Part shown: positions 25,179 through 33,706 of the stretch, piece after piece
How positions within the stretch are numbered: position 1 is the first letter of the stretch
Layout: the number at the start of each line of letters is the position of its first letter
Assembly: GCF_003002095.1 (NCBI RefSeq)
Contig: NZ_PVZC01000005.1
Coordinates: forward strand, 434,001 to 498,000
DNA from: Allonocardiopsis opalescens
GTDB taxonomy: Bacteria; Actinomycetota; Actinomycetes; Streptosporangiales; Streptosporangiaceae
DNA length: 64,000 bases
Reading direction: 5' to 3'
Notes under the pieces: model-generated
Seen by the model: only the letters and a program-made list of their open reading frames with translations
Told to the model about the DNA's origin: nothing
The model's database searches: none
Made by a program: the position numbers and the translations under genes

Positions 25179-27491
25179 ATGAGCACCGCGAGCGCGCGGC
25201 AGGACCGCGTCGAACTGGTGATCGGCGGCATGACCTGCGCGTCCTGCGCGATGCGGGTGGAGAAGCGGCTCAACAAACTCGACGGCGTCACCGCCAGCGT
25301 CAACTACGCCACCGAGAAGGCGCAGGTGGTGTTCGACGGCCCGCCGCTGGCCACCGAGGAGCTGATCGCGCAGGTCGAGAAGGCCGGCTACACGGCGGCG
25401 CTCCCGGCGCCGCCGGCCGCCCCCGCCGCCGAGGACGCCGGGCCGGCCGAGGACCCCGTCCGCCCGCTGCGCGACCGGCTGCTGGTCAGCGCGGTGCTGT
25501 CCGCGCCGGTGGTGGCGATGGCGATGGTCCCGGCGCTCCAGTTCACCTACTGGCAGTGGGCCTCCCTGGCGCTGGCCGCCCCGGTGCTGGTCTGGGGCGC
25601 GCTCCCCTTCCACCGGGCGGCCTGGAAGAACCTTCGGCTCGGCGCGGCCACGATGGACACGCTGGTCTCGCTCGGCACGATCGCCGCCTTCGCCTGGTCG
25701 CTGTACGCGTTGTTCCTCGGCACGGCCGGGGTGCCCGGCATGACGCACCCCTTCGAGCTGACCATCGCCCGCACCGACGGCTCGGCCAACATCTACCTGG
25801 AGGTGGCGGCCGGCGTCACCACCTTCATCCTGGCCGGACGCTACTTCGAGGCGCGCTCCAAGCGCCGGGCCGGCGCGGCGCTGCGCGCCCTGCTGGACCT
25901 CGGCGCCAAGGACGTGGCGGTGCTGCGCGGCGGCGCCGAGCGGCGGGTGCCGGTCGGCGAGCTGGCCGTCGGCGACCGCTTCGTGGTGCGGCCCGGCGAG
26001 AAGGTGGCCGCCGACGGCACCGTTGACGAGGGCACCTCAGCCGTCGACATGAGCATGCTGACCGGCGAGTCGGTGCCGGTCGAGGTGGGGCCGGGCTCCG
26101 CCGTGGCGGGCGGCACCGTCAACGCCGGGGGCCGCCTGGTGGTGCGCGCCGACCGGGTCGGCGACGACACCCGGCTGGCCCAGATGGCGCGGCTGGTGGA
26201 GGAGGCGCAGAGCGGCAAGGCCGAGGTGCAGCGGCTCGCCGACCGGGTGTCGGGCGTCTTCGTCCCGATCGTGATCGTGCTGGCCATCGCGACGCTCGGC
26301 TTCTGGATCGGCACCGGAGCGCCGGCCTCGGCCGCGTTCACCGCCGCCGTGGCGGTGCTAATCATCGCCTGCCCGTGCGCGCTCGGCCTGGCCACCCCCA
26401 CCGCGCTGCTGGTGGGCACCGGCCGGGGCGCCCAGCTGGGCATCCTGATCAAGGGCCCCGAGGTGCTGGAGAGCACCCGCTCCGTCGACACGGTCGTGCT
26501 GGACAAGACCGGCACGGTCACCACCGGCCGGATGGCGCTGGCCCGGGTGGCCGTCGCCGAGGGCGAGGACGAGGACGAACTGCTGCGGCTGGCCGGGGCG
26601 CTGGAGAACGCCTCGGAGCACCCGGTGGCCAAGGCGATCGCCGCCGGGGCCGCCGCACGCGTCGGCACTCTTGGCGCGGTCGAGGACTTCGCCAGTGTGG
26701 CGGGCCAGGGCGTCCAGGGCGTGGTGGACGGCCACGCCGTGCTGGCCGGACGCGAGTCGCTGCTGGCCGAGTGGTCCCAGCGGCTGCCCGAGCCGCTGCG
26801 CGCGGCCAAGGCGGCCGCCGAGGCCGAGGGCATGACCGCGGTGGCGGTCGGCTGGGACGGCCGGGCGCGCGGCGTCCTCGCGGTGGCCGACACGGTCAAG
26901 CCCACCAGCGCCCGCGCCGTCGCCCAGCTGCGCGAGCTCGGCCTGACCCCCATCCTGCTCACCGGGGACAACGCCGCCGCGGCCCGCTCCGTCGCCGACC
27001 AGGTCGGCATCGACGAGGTGATCGCCGAAGTGCTGCCCGAGCAGAAGGTCGACGCCGTCAAGCGGCTGCAGGCGCAGGGTCGCAGGGTCGCGATGGTCGG
27101 CGACGGCGTCAACGACGCCGCCGCACTGGCCCAGGCCGATCTGGGCCTGGCCATGGGCACCGGCACCGACGTCGCCATCGAGGCCGGCGACCTCACCCTC
27201 GTCCGCGGCGACCTGCGCACCGCCGCCGACGCCATCCGCCTGTCCCGCCGCACCTTCGCCACCATCCGCGGCAACCTGTTCTGGGCCTTCGCCTACAACG
27301 TCGCCGCCCTGCCCCTGGCGGCCGCGGGCCTGCTCAACCCGATGATCGCCGGGGCCGCCATGGCCTTCTCCAGCGTCTTCGTGGTCAGCAACAGCCTCCG
27401 CCTGCGCGGCTTCAGGCCGCTGGCGGGCAATGAGGACGGCCCCGCCGCTCCCCCCGTCCCCGCTCCAGTCCCCCAGGTCCGCACCGGCTGA
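25179..27491 (+). CDS. copA: Cu(I)-translocating P-type ATPase (CopA)
   Basis: A 770-residue P1B-1 ATPase. One N-terminal HMA domain (GMTCASC, C20/C23), eight membrane helices, the actuator loop TGES, the ion-channel CPC (398-400), the phosphorylated Asp in DKTGT (D442), the HP motif in SEHPVAKA, and [10 protein letters not shown] are all visible. It exports Cu(I) from the cytoplasm. ATG at 25179 follows a G-rich site; GTG at 25173 is an alternative. The gene ends at a very strong hairpin. Confidence 0.95.
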   Translation: MSTASARQDRVELVIGGMTCASCAMRVEKRLNKLDGVTASVNYATEKAQVVFDGPPLATEELIAQVEKAGYTAALPAPPAAPAAEDAGPAEDPVRPLRDRLLVSAVLSAPVVAMAMVPALQFTYWQWASLALAAPVLVWGALPFHRAAWKNLRLGAATMDTLVSLGTIAAFAWSLYALFLGTAGVPGMTHPFELTIARTDGSANIYLEVAAGVTTFILAGRYFEARSKRRAGAALRALLDLGAKDVAVLRGGAERRVPVGELAVGDRFVVRPGEKVAADGTVDEGTSAVDMSMLTGESVPVEVGPGSAVAGGTVNAGGRLVVRADRVGDDTRLAQMARLVEEAQSGKAEVQRLADRVSGVFVPIVIVLAIATLGFWIGTGAPASAAFTAAVAVLIIACPCALGLATPTALLVGTGRGAQLGILIKGPEVLESTRSVDTVVLDKTGTVTTGRMALARVAVAEGEDEDELLRLAGALENASEHPVAKAIAAGAAARVGTLGAVEDFASVAGQGVQGVVDGHAVLAGRESLLAEWSQRLPEPLRAAKAAAEAEGMTAVAVGWDGRARGVLAVADTVKPTSARAVAQLRELGLTPILLTGDNAAAARSVADQVGIDEVIAEVLPEQKVDAVKRLQAQGRRVAMVGDGVNDAAALAQADLGLAMGTGTDVAIEAGDLTLVRGDLRTAADAIRLSRRTFATIRGNLFWAFAYNVAALPLAAAGLLNPMIAGAAMAFSSVFVVSNSLRLRGFRPLAGNEDGPAAPPVPAPVPQVRTG

Positions 27492-27509
27492 CGGGGGCGC
27501 CGGTGCGCG

Positions 27510-27550
27510 CCGCGGCCGGCGGTCCCCGCGAACGGGGCCGCCGGCCGCGG
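27510..27550. terminator. 18-bp bidirectional terminator hairpin
   Basis: CCGCGGCCGGCGG (27510-27522) pairs with 27538-27550 and CCCCG (27524-27528) with 27533-27537. There is one bulged T and a CGAA tetraloop. It separates the convergent copA and mau-like operons. Confidence 0.8.
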
Positions 27551-27575
27551 CCGTGCCTGCCGGGCGCCCGAATCC

Positions 27576-28058
27576 CTAGAACAGGGCCCCCGCCAGCAGC
27601 CCCGCCGCGGCCGCGAGGAGGAGGCCGTCGATGGTGCGCCAGTGCATGAGGCGGATGACGGTCTCGAAGGGGTCACCGGGCTCGGTGGCCAGCCGGCCGG
27701 ACTGGCGCAGCACGCCGCCCGCGCGGCCGAGGCCGTGCAGGGCGCCGGCGGCGGCGCCGACCAGGGCGGCCGTGGCGGGATCGCCGCTGAGGGCGGCCAG
27801 CATGGGGAAGAGCCAGGTGCCCGCGACGGGATTGCGGGTCATGATGCCCGGGCCCAGGGTGGCGCCCCAGACGGCGGCGCGGCCGGCGTAGCCGCGGCCG
27901 GCCACCCACTGCTTGGGCACCTGCCAGCTGCGGCCGGGCGGGCGCAGCGACAGGGCGAGCACTTCGGGGATGCCGTACAGCACCGTGTAGGCCAGCGCGA
28001 CGGCGAGCAGCACGGCCGTCGGCACGGTGGCCAGTAGCGCGCTGACCGGTGCCCACAC
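27576..28058 (-). CDS. Membrane protein at end of mau-like operon
   Basis: A 160-residue hydrophobic protein with about three membrane helices; no family recognised. The start is uncertain. GTG at 28058 has no ribosome binding site and cuts into a hydrophobic helix. The frame stays open back to the upstream stop at 28158, encoding RVAWLLLVFALPAALV, but has no ATG, GTG or TTG there. An unusual start or coupled reinitiation is possible. It is the last gene of the operon. Confidence 0.5.
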   Translation of the reverse strand: MWAPVSALLATVPTAVLLAVALAYTVLYGIPEVLALSLRPPGRSWQVPKQWVAGRGYAGRAAVWGATLGPGIMTRNPVAGTWLFPMLAALSGDPATAALVGAAAGALHGLGRAGGVLRQSGRLATEPGDPFETVIRLMHWRTIDGLLLAAAAGLLAGALF

Positions 28059-28157
28059 CAGGGCGGCGGGCAGCGCGAAGACCAGCAGCAGCCAGGCGAC
28101 GCGGAGCGGGGCCCCTCTCCCGGAGGGGGCGGCCAGGGTGGTGGCCGCGTTGACGCC

Positions 28158-28334
28158 TCAAGGGGCGTCGCTCTTGCCGTAACCGGTCGTCCAGGCGAGT
28201 ACCGCGGCGGCGGCCGGCAGCAGGGCCGGGTGCGGTGCGGTCACGGCCAGCGCGGCCGCGCCCCCCGCCAGGAGGAGCGCGGCCGCCGCCGGTCCGAGCC
28301 GGCCGGCCGACCAGCGGGCCCGGACTTCGGTCAT
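28158..28334 (-). CDS. Small two-helix membrane protein
   Basis: A 58-residue protein, nearly all hydrophobic after a short basic N-terminus (MTEVRARWSAGRLG), with two predicted helices. ATG at 28334 overlaps the MauA-like stop by 4 bases. No family recognised; position suggests a membrane partner of the Cys-rich protein. Confidence 0.65.
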   Translation of the reverse strand: MTEVRARWSAGRLGPAAAALLLAGGAAALAVTAPHPALLPAAAAVLAWTTGYGKSDAP

Positions 28335-28849
28335 GTCTGCGCCGACCGCGCCGACAGCTGGGCCTCCTGCTCGACGCTCGCCATCACGGCGCGGACGTCG
28401 GCGGGAGTACGGCAGCCGCCGCACAGGACGCCGCTCAGGCAGCCGCAGGTGGTGCCGCAACTGCTGTTGCGCCAGCAGTCGTAGCAGACCCGGTAGCCGT
28501 GGCCGCCGGAGCCCTGCCCGGTGCAGGCGGTCCAGTAGCCGCTCGCGTAGATGCAGGGCGAGCAGCCGGAGCTGGTCGTGCAGACGGCGTAGCCCGAGGG
28601 GCAGCCGCGCTGCTCGGGGCCGCTGGGACAGCCGCTGCAGTAGACCCCGCGCGGCGGGACGCAGGAGCACGACTGCGCGGCCGCCGCGGAGGGCGAGACG
28701 ATCTGGCCCGCCGCCACACCGGCCAGCACGGCCGCCGTGCCGCGCAGCATCTTGCTCAGGCCCTCGCGCCTGCTGATCCGGCGGGCCGTCTGGTCGGACG
28801 CGTCCGCGATGTACTTGTCGATCTTGTCAGGACTTGATCTGCCCCACAT
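28331..28849 (-). CDS. MauA-like Cys-rich Tat-type exported protein
   Basis: A 172-residue protein. A Tat-like signal (SRREGLSKML at 26-35, then a hydrophobic stretch to about 58) precedes a domain with 16 cysteines between residues 61 and 146. The pattern resembles the methylamine dehydrogenase light chain. GYWTAC (W106) aligns with the first TTQ-forming Trp, followed by GYRVCYDCWR. The C-terminal Trp that forms the other half of the cofactor is absent. Genes for MauE- and MauD-like proteins precede it in the mauEDA order, but no large subunit is present. Function unknown. Confidence 0.7.
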   Translation of the reverse strand: MWGRSSPDKIDKYIADASDQTARRISRREGLSKMLRGTAAVLAGVAAGQIVSPSAAAAQSCSCVPPRGVYCSGCPSGPEQRGCPSGYAVCTTSSGCSPCIYASGYWTACTGQGSGGHGYRVCYDCWRNSSCGTTCGCLSGVLCGGCRTPADVRAVMASVEQEAQLSARSAQT

Positions 28850-29393
28850 GGGCGCTCCTTCTGTCGAGTGCGTGTTGGATCTGCTCGGAGGACCAGGCGG
28901 GACCCGACTCGGCGATGGCGCCGTCGGCTCCGACGAGGTAGAAGTGCGGGGTGCCGTCGACCCGGTAGCTGCCGACGGTCTCGCGCTCGATCAGCACCAC
29001 CGGGGCGCGGGCGCCGGCGAACGCGGGGGTGCGCTCCACGAAGGAGGCGGGCTCGGCCGTGGCCACCAGCACCCGGACCGGGTCAGGCCCGGCCAGCTCC
29101 AGGGCCATGTCGATGCGGGCCATCGCGTCGACGCAGGCGTTGCAGGAGGGGTCGGCGAAGACCAGCAGTGTGGGCTCGCCCTCGGGGGTGAAGCTGCCCT
29201 GCTGCTCGGGCCGGCGCGCGTCGCGGTAGTCGAAGCGCGGCGCCCGGGCGCCGACGGCGAGGCCGTGCTGGTGGTCGCGCGGCCGGACCTGGAGCAGCTG
29301 CGCGAGCTGCCGGTACATGATGAAGATGAGCGCGGCGAGCACGAACAGCAGCGCCCACTGCGCGAACAGCAGGTAGGTGGGGACCGTGGTCAT
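28827..29393 (-). CDS. MauD-like membrane-anchored thioredoxin-fold protein
   Basis: A 188-residue redoxin with one N-terminal helix (about 7-25) and a thioredoxin fold outside the membrane. The active site FADPSCNACVDAM holds a CxxC, and GTPHFYLV holds the cis-proline loop. It overlaps the MauE-like stop (ATGA) and runs 23 bases into the Cys-rich gene. MauD assists disulfide formation in the light chain, so it most likely oxidises or isomerises the 16-Cys protein downstream. Confidence 0.82.
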   Translation of the reverse strand: MTTVPTYLLFAQWALLFVLAALIFIMYRQLAQLLQVRPRDHQHGLAVGARAPRFDYRDARRPEQQGSFTPEGEPTLLVFADPSCNACVDAMARIDMALELAGPDPVRVLVATAEPASFVERTPAFAGARAPVVLIERETVGSYRVDGTPHFYLVGADGAIAESGPAWSSEQIQHALDRRSAHVGQIKS

Positions 29394-29935
29394 CTGAGCG
29401 CCCCTTCGCGACGGGCCGGGCCGAGGGTGGCGGCGGCTTGGGCGACGGCCGTCCCGACCGCCGCGATGGCACCGACCAGCAGGACGGTGTTGAGCGGGCC
29501 GCCCAGGACGAGCGGGTCCACGGCTCCGCCCGGCCGCCACGCGGCCAGCACGGCGCCGGCCAGCAGCAGCGCCGCCTGCACGACGCCCCAGGGCCCGAAG
29601 CGCTCCTGGCCCAGGCCGCCGAAGCAGTTGCACGGCGCGCCGCGGTCGCGCACCGCGCCGACGACGGCGGTGACCAGCAGCCCGGTGCAGAAGGCGGCGC
29701 ACGCCAGTGCGGCGGGCACCGAGGCGGGCACCAGCAGCAGCCAGCCGCCCAGCGCCACCTCGGCGAGGGTCACCCCGGCCGCGATCGCACGCGGGGCGGG
29801 GCCGTCGCGCAGGACCATGGGCAGGAAGGTGCGGATCGTCGCCGCGAAGGCGCGCAGCCCCCACAGCTTGGCGAATCCCGCGGTGAGTAGAACGGTTGCG
29901 GTCGCGATTCCGGCCAGCGTACTTAAAATCGCCAC
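29390..29935 (-). CDS. MauE/DoxX-family redox membrane protein
   Basis: A 181-residue protein with about five helices matching MauE. FAKLWGLRAFAATIRTFLP lies near the N-terminus, and an APCNCFGGLG loop carries the CxCFG motif also seen in the lasso-operon homologue. GTG at 29935 has GGGGGTCGG upstream. It probably exchanges electrons with the MauD-like thioredoxin. The order E-D-A matches mau operons. Confidence 0.8.
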   Translation of the reverse strand: MAILSTLAGIATATVLLTAGFAKLWGLRAFAATIRTFLPMVLRDGPAPRAIAAGVTLAEVALGGWLLLVPASVPAALACAAFCTGLLVTAVVGAVRDRGAPCNCFGGLGQERFGPWGVVQAALLLAGAVLAAWRPGGAVDPLVLGGPLNTVLLVGAIAAVGTAVAQAAATLGPARREGALR

Positions 29936-29953
29936 CCGACCCCCAATTGTCGT

Positions 29954-30496
29954 TTATCGGGCAGGCGCTTTTCCGGTCAGCCGCCACAGCGATTCCAGCT
30001 GCCAGGCATGGTTGACCAGACTGGAGGCGCCCACTTTCCCATCGGGTCCGACCAGGACCACGAACGGCATGACGCGGATGTTGTAGCGGTGGTAGACGGA
30101 ATTCGGCACGAGCACCACGGGGCTGTCGACACCGAGGACCGTGAGTTCGCCGACCACCTCGCGGGAGTACTCGCGGGCCAGCACGATGGTCTCCAGTTCG
30201 TCGCCGGCCTCGTCGGCCAGCGCCCGCAGCCCCTCGACCACGCCCGGGAAGGAGTTCAGCGAGTGGTCGGCGAAGACGAGCAGCTGCCAGCGCCCGGGAG
30301 CGGGCGAGCGGCGCCGGGTGCCGCCGAGGTCGTCGGCCTCCCACTCGGGTGCGGTGCGGCCGCGCTCCAGGCCGTCGCGTGCGACGCCGGCCCGGCTCTG
30401 CAGGATCAGCTGGGCGATCGTCACAACGGCGAGAACCGCGACCAGGATCAGCAGAGCGGCCACCACGACAAAAGCCCACGTGAACACAGCGGTCAT
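29954..30496 (-). CDS. TlpA/MauD-like redoxin with lost active-site cysteines
   Basis: A 180-residue membrane-anchored thioredoxin-fold protein and paralogue of the MauD-like protein two genes on. The equivalent of PSCNAC reads HSLNSF, so both cysteines are replaced (Leu, Phe). The fold-supporting NIRVMPFVVLVGPDG cis-Pro loop is kept. It cannot do dithiol chemistry; a chaperone or scaffold role for the Cys-rich substrate is an inference. It is the first gene of the operon, 18 bp before the MauE-like gene. Confidence 0.75.
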   Translation of the reverse strand: MTAVFTWAFVVVAALLILVAVLAVVTIAQLILQSRAGVARDGLERGRTAPEWEADDLGGTRRRSPAPGRWQLLVFADHSLNSFPGVVEGLRALADEAGDELETIVLAREYSREVVGELTVLGVDSPVVLVPNSVYHRYNIRVMPFVVLVGPDGKVGASSLVNHAWQLESLWRLTGKAPAR

Positions 30497-30795
30497 CGGC
30501 GACCCACCCTTTTCCGTGCTTATCGGTCAAGGTGCACACGAGGATTGAAACCCGCAAAATTTCCGCTGTCAACTACAAATTTTGACGCGCATACCGGCCT
30601 AAACAGGACACTTAGCGGACCGGCGATACACCCGGATCAGTGAACGGCCGGAATTGATCTTGAGGAAATCGATCATGTATTCACGATCTTCAGCCCGAGA
30701 TCACCGAATGCGCCGCGCATACGACGAGCCCGTCCGCGCCGTCGCGCCCGGCCCCCGTACCGGCGGGCCGCAGCCCGCCGCGCGATGATGTCCGG
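30497..30795. other. Intergenic gap, mau-like operon and kinase genes
   Basis: 299 bp between divergent genes. It holds the mau-like operon promoter near 30544-30572; otherwise AT-richer than its surroundings with no gene seen. Confidence 0.4.
30544..30572 (-). promoter_or_regulatory. Predicted sigma-70-like promoter of mau-like operon
   Basis: On the minus strand a consensus TTGACA (30567-30572) is followed after exactly 17 bp by TTCAAT (30544-30549). The predicted start lies about 40 bases before the ATG at 30496. Confidence 0.65.
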
Positions 30796-31695
30796 ATGGA
30801 CACCCCCGCCGCCGACATCGACATCGACGCGCCCTTGGTGGCGCGGTTGGTCGCCGCCCAGCACCCCGACCTCGCCGGGACGCCGGCCCTGGCCGCGAAC
30901 GGATGGGACAACGCCCTCTACCGGCTGGGCGACGAGCTGTGCGTGCGGCTGCCGCGCCGCCGCGTCGCGGCCGGGCTCCTCCGCAACGAGCAGCGCTGGC
31001 TGCCCGTACTGGCCGAGCGGGTGCGGGTGCCGGTGCCCGCGCCGGTCCGCGTCGGGCGGCCGAGCGAGGACTACCCGTGGCCGTGGTCGATCACCCCGTG
31101 GTTCGCGGGCCGCCCGGCCGTCGAGGCGCCGCCCGCCGTGCGCACCGCGATCGCGGCGGAACTGGCGGAGTTCACCGCCGAGCTGCACGGCCCCGCGCCC
31201 GCCGGCGCCCCGCACAACCCCGTGCGCGGGATGCCGCTGGCGAGCCGCGCCGAGGCGGTGCGCGGGCGGCTGGCCGACCCCCGGCTGCCGCACGGCGCCG
31301 AGCTGCGCCGGATCTGGGACGAGGCGGCGGCCGCCCCGCCGTGGGAGGGACCGCCGGTGTGGCTCCACGGCGACCTGCACCCGGGCAACATCCTGCTCAC
31401 CGACGACCCCGGCGGCGGCGCGCCCCGCCTCGCCGCCGTGATCGACTTCGGTGACCTCACCGCCGGCGACCCCGCCACCGACCTCGCCGCCGCCTGGCTG
31501 GTCTTCGACGCCGGCGGCCGGGCCGCCTTCCGCGCCCGCGTGGACGAGCTGTGCGGCACCGGTGCCGCCACCTGGGCGCGCGCCCGCGGCTGGGCGATCG
31601 GCATGGCCTCGGCCGTCGCGCTGAACTCCGCCGACGCCCCGCACATGGCCGCCATGGGCGCGCACGCCCTCGAACAGGCGCTGCTGGACGGCTGA
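30796..31695 (+). CDS. Aminoglycoside phosphotransferase-family kinase
   Basis: A 299-residue kinase of the APH/CHK superfamily. WDNALYRLGDELCVRLPRR forms the ATP loop, WLHGDLHPGNILL the catalytic Asp/Asn motif, and AVIDFGDLTAGDPATDLAAAW the metal-binding Asp. Chromosomal actinomycete relatives rarely confer resistance and often have unknown small-molecule substrates. Single gene ending at a strong hairpin. Confidence 0.8.
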   Translation: MDTPAADIDIDAPLVARLVAAQHPDLAGTPALAANGWDNALYRLGDELCVRLPRRRVAAGLLRNEQRWLPVLAERVRVPVPAPVRVGRPSEDYPWPWSITPWFAGRPAVEAPPAVRTAIAAELAEFTAELHGPAPAGAPHNPVRGMPLASRAEAVRGRLADPRLPHGAELRRIWDEAAAAPPWEGPPVWLHGDLHPGNILLTDDPGGGAPRLAAVIDFGDLTAGDPATDLAAAWLVFDAGGRAAFRARVDELCGTGAATWARARGWAIGMASAVALNSADAPHMAAMGAHALEQALLDG

Positions 31696-31698
31696 GCC

Positions 31699-31739
31699 GG
31701 CGGCGGGCGGAGCGGGCGCGCCCCGCTCCGCCCGCCGCC
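31699..31739. terminator. 18-bp bidirectional terminator hairpin
   Basis: GGCGGCGGGCGGAGCGGG (31699-31716) pairs perfectly with 31722-31739 across a 5-base loop, between convergent genes. Confidence 0.8.
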
Positions 31740-31742
31740 CTC

Positions 31743-32969
31743 CTACACCGACGACAGCGCCGCCGTCGGCGGCATCCGGGCCGCCCGCGCCGCCGGGTAC
31801 GCGCCCGCCAGCGCCCCGACCAGCACCGTCGCCGCCGCCGCGCCCGCCAGCACCCACAGCGGGAGCGCGAAGGGCCAGTCGCGGGTGGCGGCGAAGACCG
31901 CCGTGACGATGCCGCCCAGCACCGCCCCGCCGGTGCCGCCCAGCCCGGCCAGCAGCACCGACTCGCCGAGGAACTGCCGCCGCACATGGGCGCGGGTGGC
32001 GCCCAGGGCCCGCCGCAGCCCGATCTCGGTACGGCGCTCCAACACCGCGATGACCATCGTGTTGGCCACCCCGATCCCGCCGACCAGCAGCGCCACCCCG
32101 CCCAGGGCCAGCAGCAGCGTGGTCAGCGTCTCGTCGGCCGCCGCCTGCGCGGCCAGCGCGTCCGAGGGGCGGCTGACCGCCACCTCCTCGGGGTGCTCCG
32201 GGTTGACGGTGGCCGGCAGCAGCGCCTGCACCTCCTCGATCGCCGCCTCGTCGGAGCGCTCGTAGATGGTCGACGGCGAGCCGTCGAAACCCAGGATCTC
32301 GGTGGCGGCCGGCCAGCCGACCAGCGCCGCGGAGTCCAGCTCCGGCGCCAGCGCGACCGGGTCGAGGACGCCCACCACCGTGAACCACTCCCCGCCCAGC
32401 CAGACGCCCACGGTGCCGTCGGTCCGAGAGATCCCCAGCAGCTCGGCCGCGGTCGCCCCCAGCACCACCGTCGGGTACTCGGCCAGCGCCTCGTCCAGCC
32501 AGCGCCCGGAGGCGACGGTGCCGCCGACCGTGTCGAGCAGGTCGATCCGGGCCGCGTTCACGGCCAGCGCGTTGGTCTGGCCGGGGTCGATCTCGTCATT
32601 GCGGTACACGGCCGCGCCGGCGACCGCCCCGATGGCGCTGACGTCGGTGACCGCGGGGATCCGGTCGACCATGTCGACGCTCTCGGGCGGCAGCCGCACC
32701 TCCTCCCCGGTGAAGGACTGGCCGGGCGCCACCGTGAGCAGATTGGTGCCCAGCTCGCGCAGCTGCTGGTTGACCTGCTCGCGGCTGCTCGCCGAGATGC
32801 CGACCACCGCCACCATGGCGGCGACACCGACCGCGATGCCCAGCGCCGACAGGACCGCGCGCAGCGGCCGGGCGCTCAGCCCGGACGCCGCCACCCGCAG
32901 GGTGTCGCGCGGCCGCAGCCGCGACGGCGCCGGATCGCCCCGGCCGGACCCGGGCCGCCCGGCGCTCAC
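31743..32969 (-). CDS. MacB/FtsX-type ABC permease, module 1
   Basis: A 408-residue permease with an N-terminal helix (LSALGIAVGVAAMVAVVGISASS), a large extracytoplasmic MacB-PCD domain (about 75-280) and three C-terminal helices. VLERRTEIGLRRALGATRAHVRRQFL is the FtsX signature. The start overlaps the ATPase stop by 4 bases. With adaptor and ATPase it forms a MacAB-like system for export or mechanotransmission. It is paralogous to the permease at 53593-54984, sharing segments such as EYPTVVLGATAAE and EVAVSRPSDALAA. Confidence 0.9.
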   Translation of the reverse strand: MSAGRPGSGRGDPAPSRLRPRDTLRVAASGLSARPLRAVLSALGIAVGVAAMVAVVGISASSREQVNQQLRELGTNLLTVAPGQSFTGEEVRLPPESVDMVDRIPAVTDVSAIGAVAGAAVYRNDEIDPGQTNALAVNAARIDLLDTVGGTVASGRWLDEALAEYPTVVLGATAAELLGISRTDGTVGVWLGGEWFTVVGVLDPVALAPELDSAALVGWPAATEILGFDGSPSTIYERSDEAAIEEVQALLPATVNPEHPEEVAVSRPSDALAAQAAADETLTTLLLALGGVALLVGGIGVANTMVIAVLERRTEIGLRRALGATRAHVRRQFLGESVLLAGLGGTGGAVLGGIVTAVFAATRDWPFALPLWVLAGAAAATVLVGALAGAYPAARAARMPPTAALSSV

Positions 32970-33706
32970 CTGCCGCCCGCCTTCTCGTCGGAGGCGATCC
33001 GCCCGTCGCGGATGTGCACCTGCCGGGGCAGCTCGGCGGCCACGTCGTGGTCGTGGGTGATGACCACCACCGTGGTGCCGCCGTCGTGCAGCTCGTGCAG
33101 CAGCTTGAGCACGGCCGCGCCGGACGCGGAGTCCAGCGCCCCCGTGGGCTCGTCCGCGAGCAGCAGCGAGGGCGCGCCGACCAGGGCGCGCGCCACGGCG
33201 ACGCGCTGGCGCTGGCCGCCGGACAGCTCGTTGGGCCGGTGGTGCACCCGGTCGGCCAGGCCGACCCGCTCCAGCGTGTCCAGCGCGCGCCGCCGCCGCT
33301 CGCCGAGCGGCATCCCGGTGTAGAGCAGGCCGTCGGCCACGTTGTCCACCGCCGTCACGCCCGCCGTCAGGAAGAACTGCTGGAAGACGAAGCCGATCCG
33401 GCGGGCCCGCAGCGCGGACAGCTGCCCGTCGCCCAGCTTTCCGACGTCCAGGCCGTCGATGCGGACCAGCCCCTCGTCGGCGCGGTCCAGGGTGCCGAGG
33501 ATGTTGAGCAGCGTCGACTTGCCCGAGCCGGACGGGCCGACGATGCCGACCAGCTCACCGGAGTCGATCCGCAGGTCCACGCCGTCCAGCGCGCGCACCG
33601 GCGGGGTACCGGGGTACCGGCGGTGCACGCCGGACAGCTCGACCACGGGCCGCCGCTCGGGGGCGGGCCGGGCCGCCGGCTCGGCGGCCAGGGTGGTGGC
33701 GCTCAC
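32966..33706 (-). CDS. MacB-type ABC ATPase, module 1
   Basis: A 246-residue ATPase: Walker A GPSGSGKST, Q-loop FVFQQFFL, signature LSGGQRQRVAVARAL, Walker B LLLADEPTGALDS, H-loop ITHDHDVA. Belongs to the LolD/MacB family. Both ends overlap neighbours by 4 bases, so it is tightly coupled with adaptor and permease. Confidence 0.92.
   Translation of the reverse strand: MSATTLAAEPAARPAPERRPVVELSGVHRRYPGTPPVRALDGVDLRIDSGELVGIVGPSGSGKSTLLNILGTLDRADEGLVRIDGLDVGKLGDGQLSALRARRIGFVFQQFFLTAGVTAVDNVADGLLYTGMPLGERRRRALDTLERVGLADRVHHRPNELSGGQRQRVAVARALVGAPSLLLADEPTGALDSASGAAVLKLLHELHDGGTTVVVITHDHDVAAELPRQVHIRDGRIASDEKAGGR

Noticed and set aside
28331-28849. True methylamine dehydrogenase light chain
   Set aside because: The second TTQ tryptophan and the neighbouring large-subunit and maturation genes are missing, so an active amine dehydrogenase is not supported.
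30796-31695. Aminoglycoside resistance gene
   Set aside because: The fold is shared by many kinases and nothing in sequence or context indicates aminoglycoside modification.
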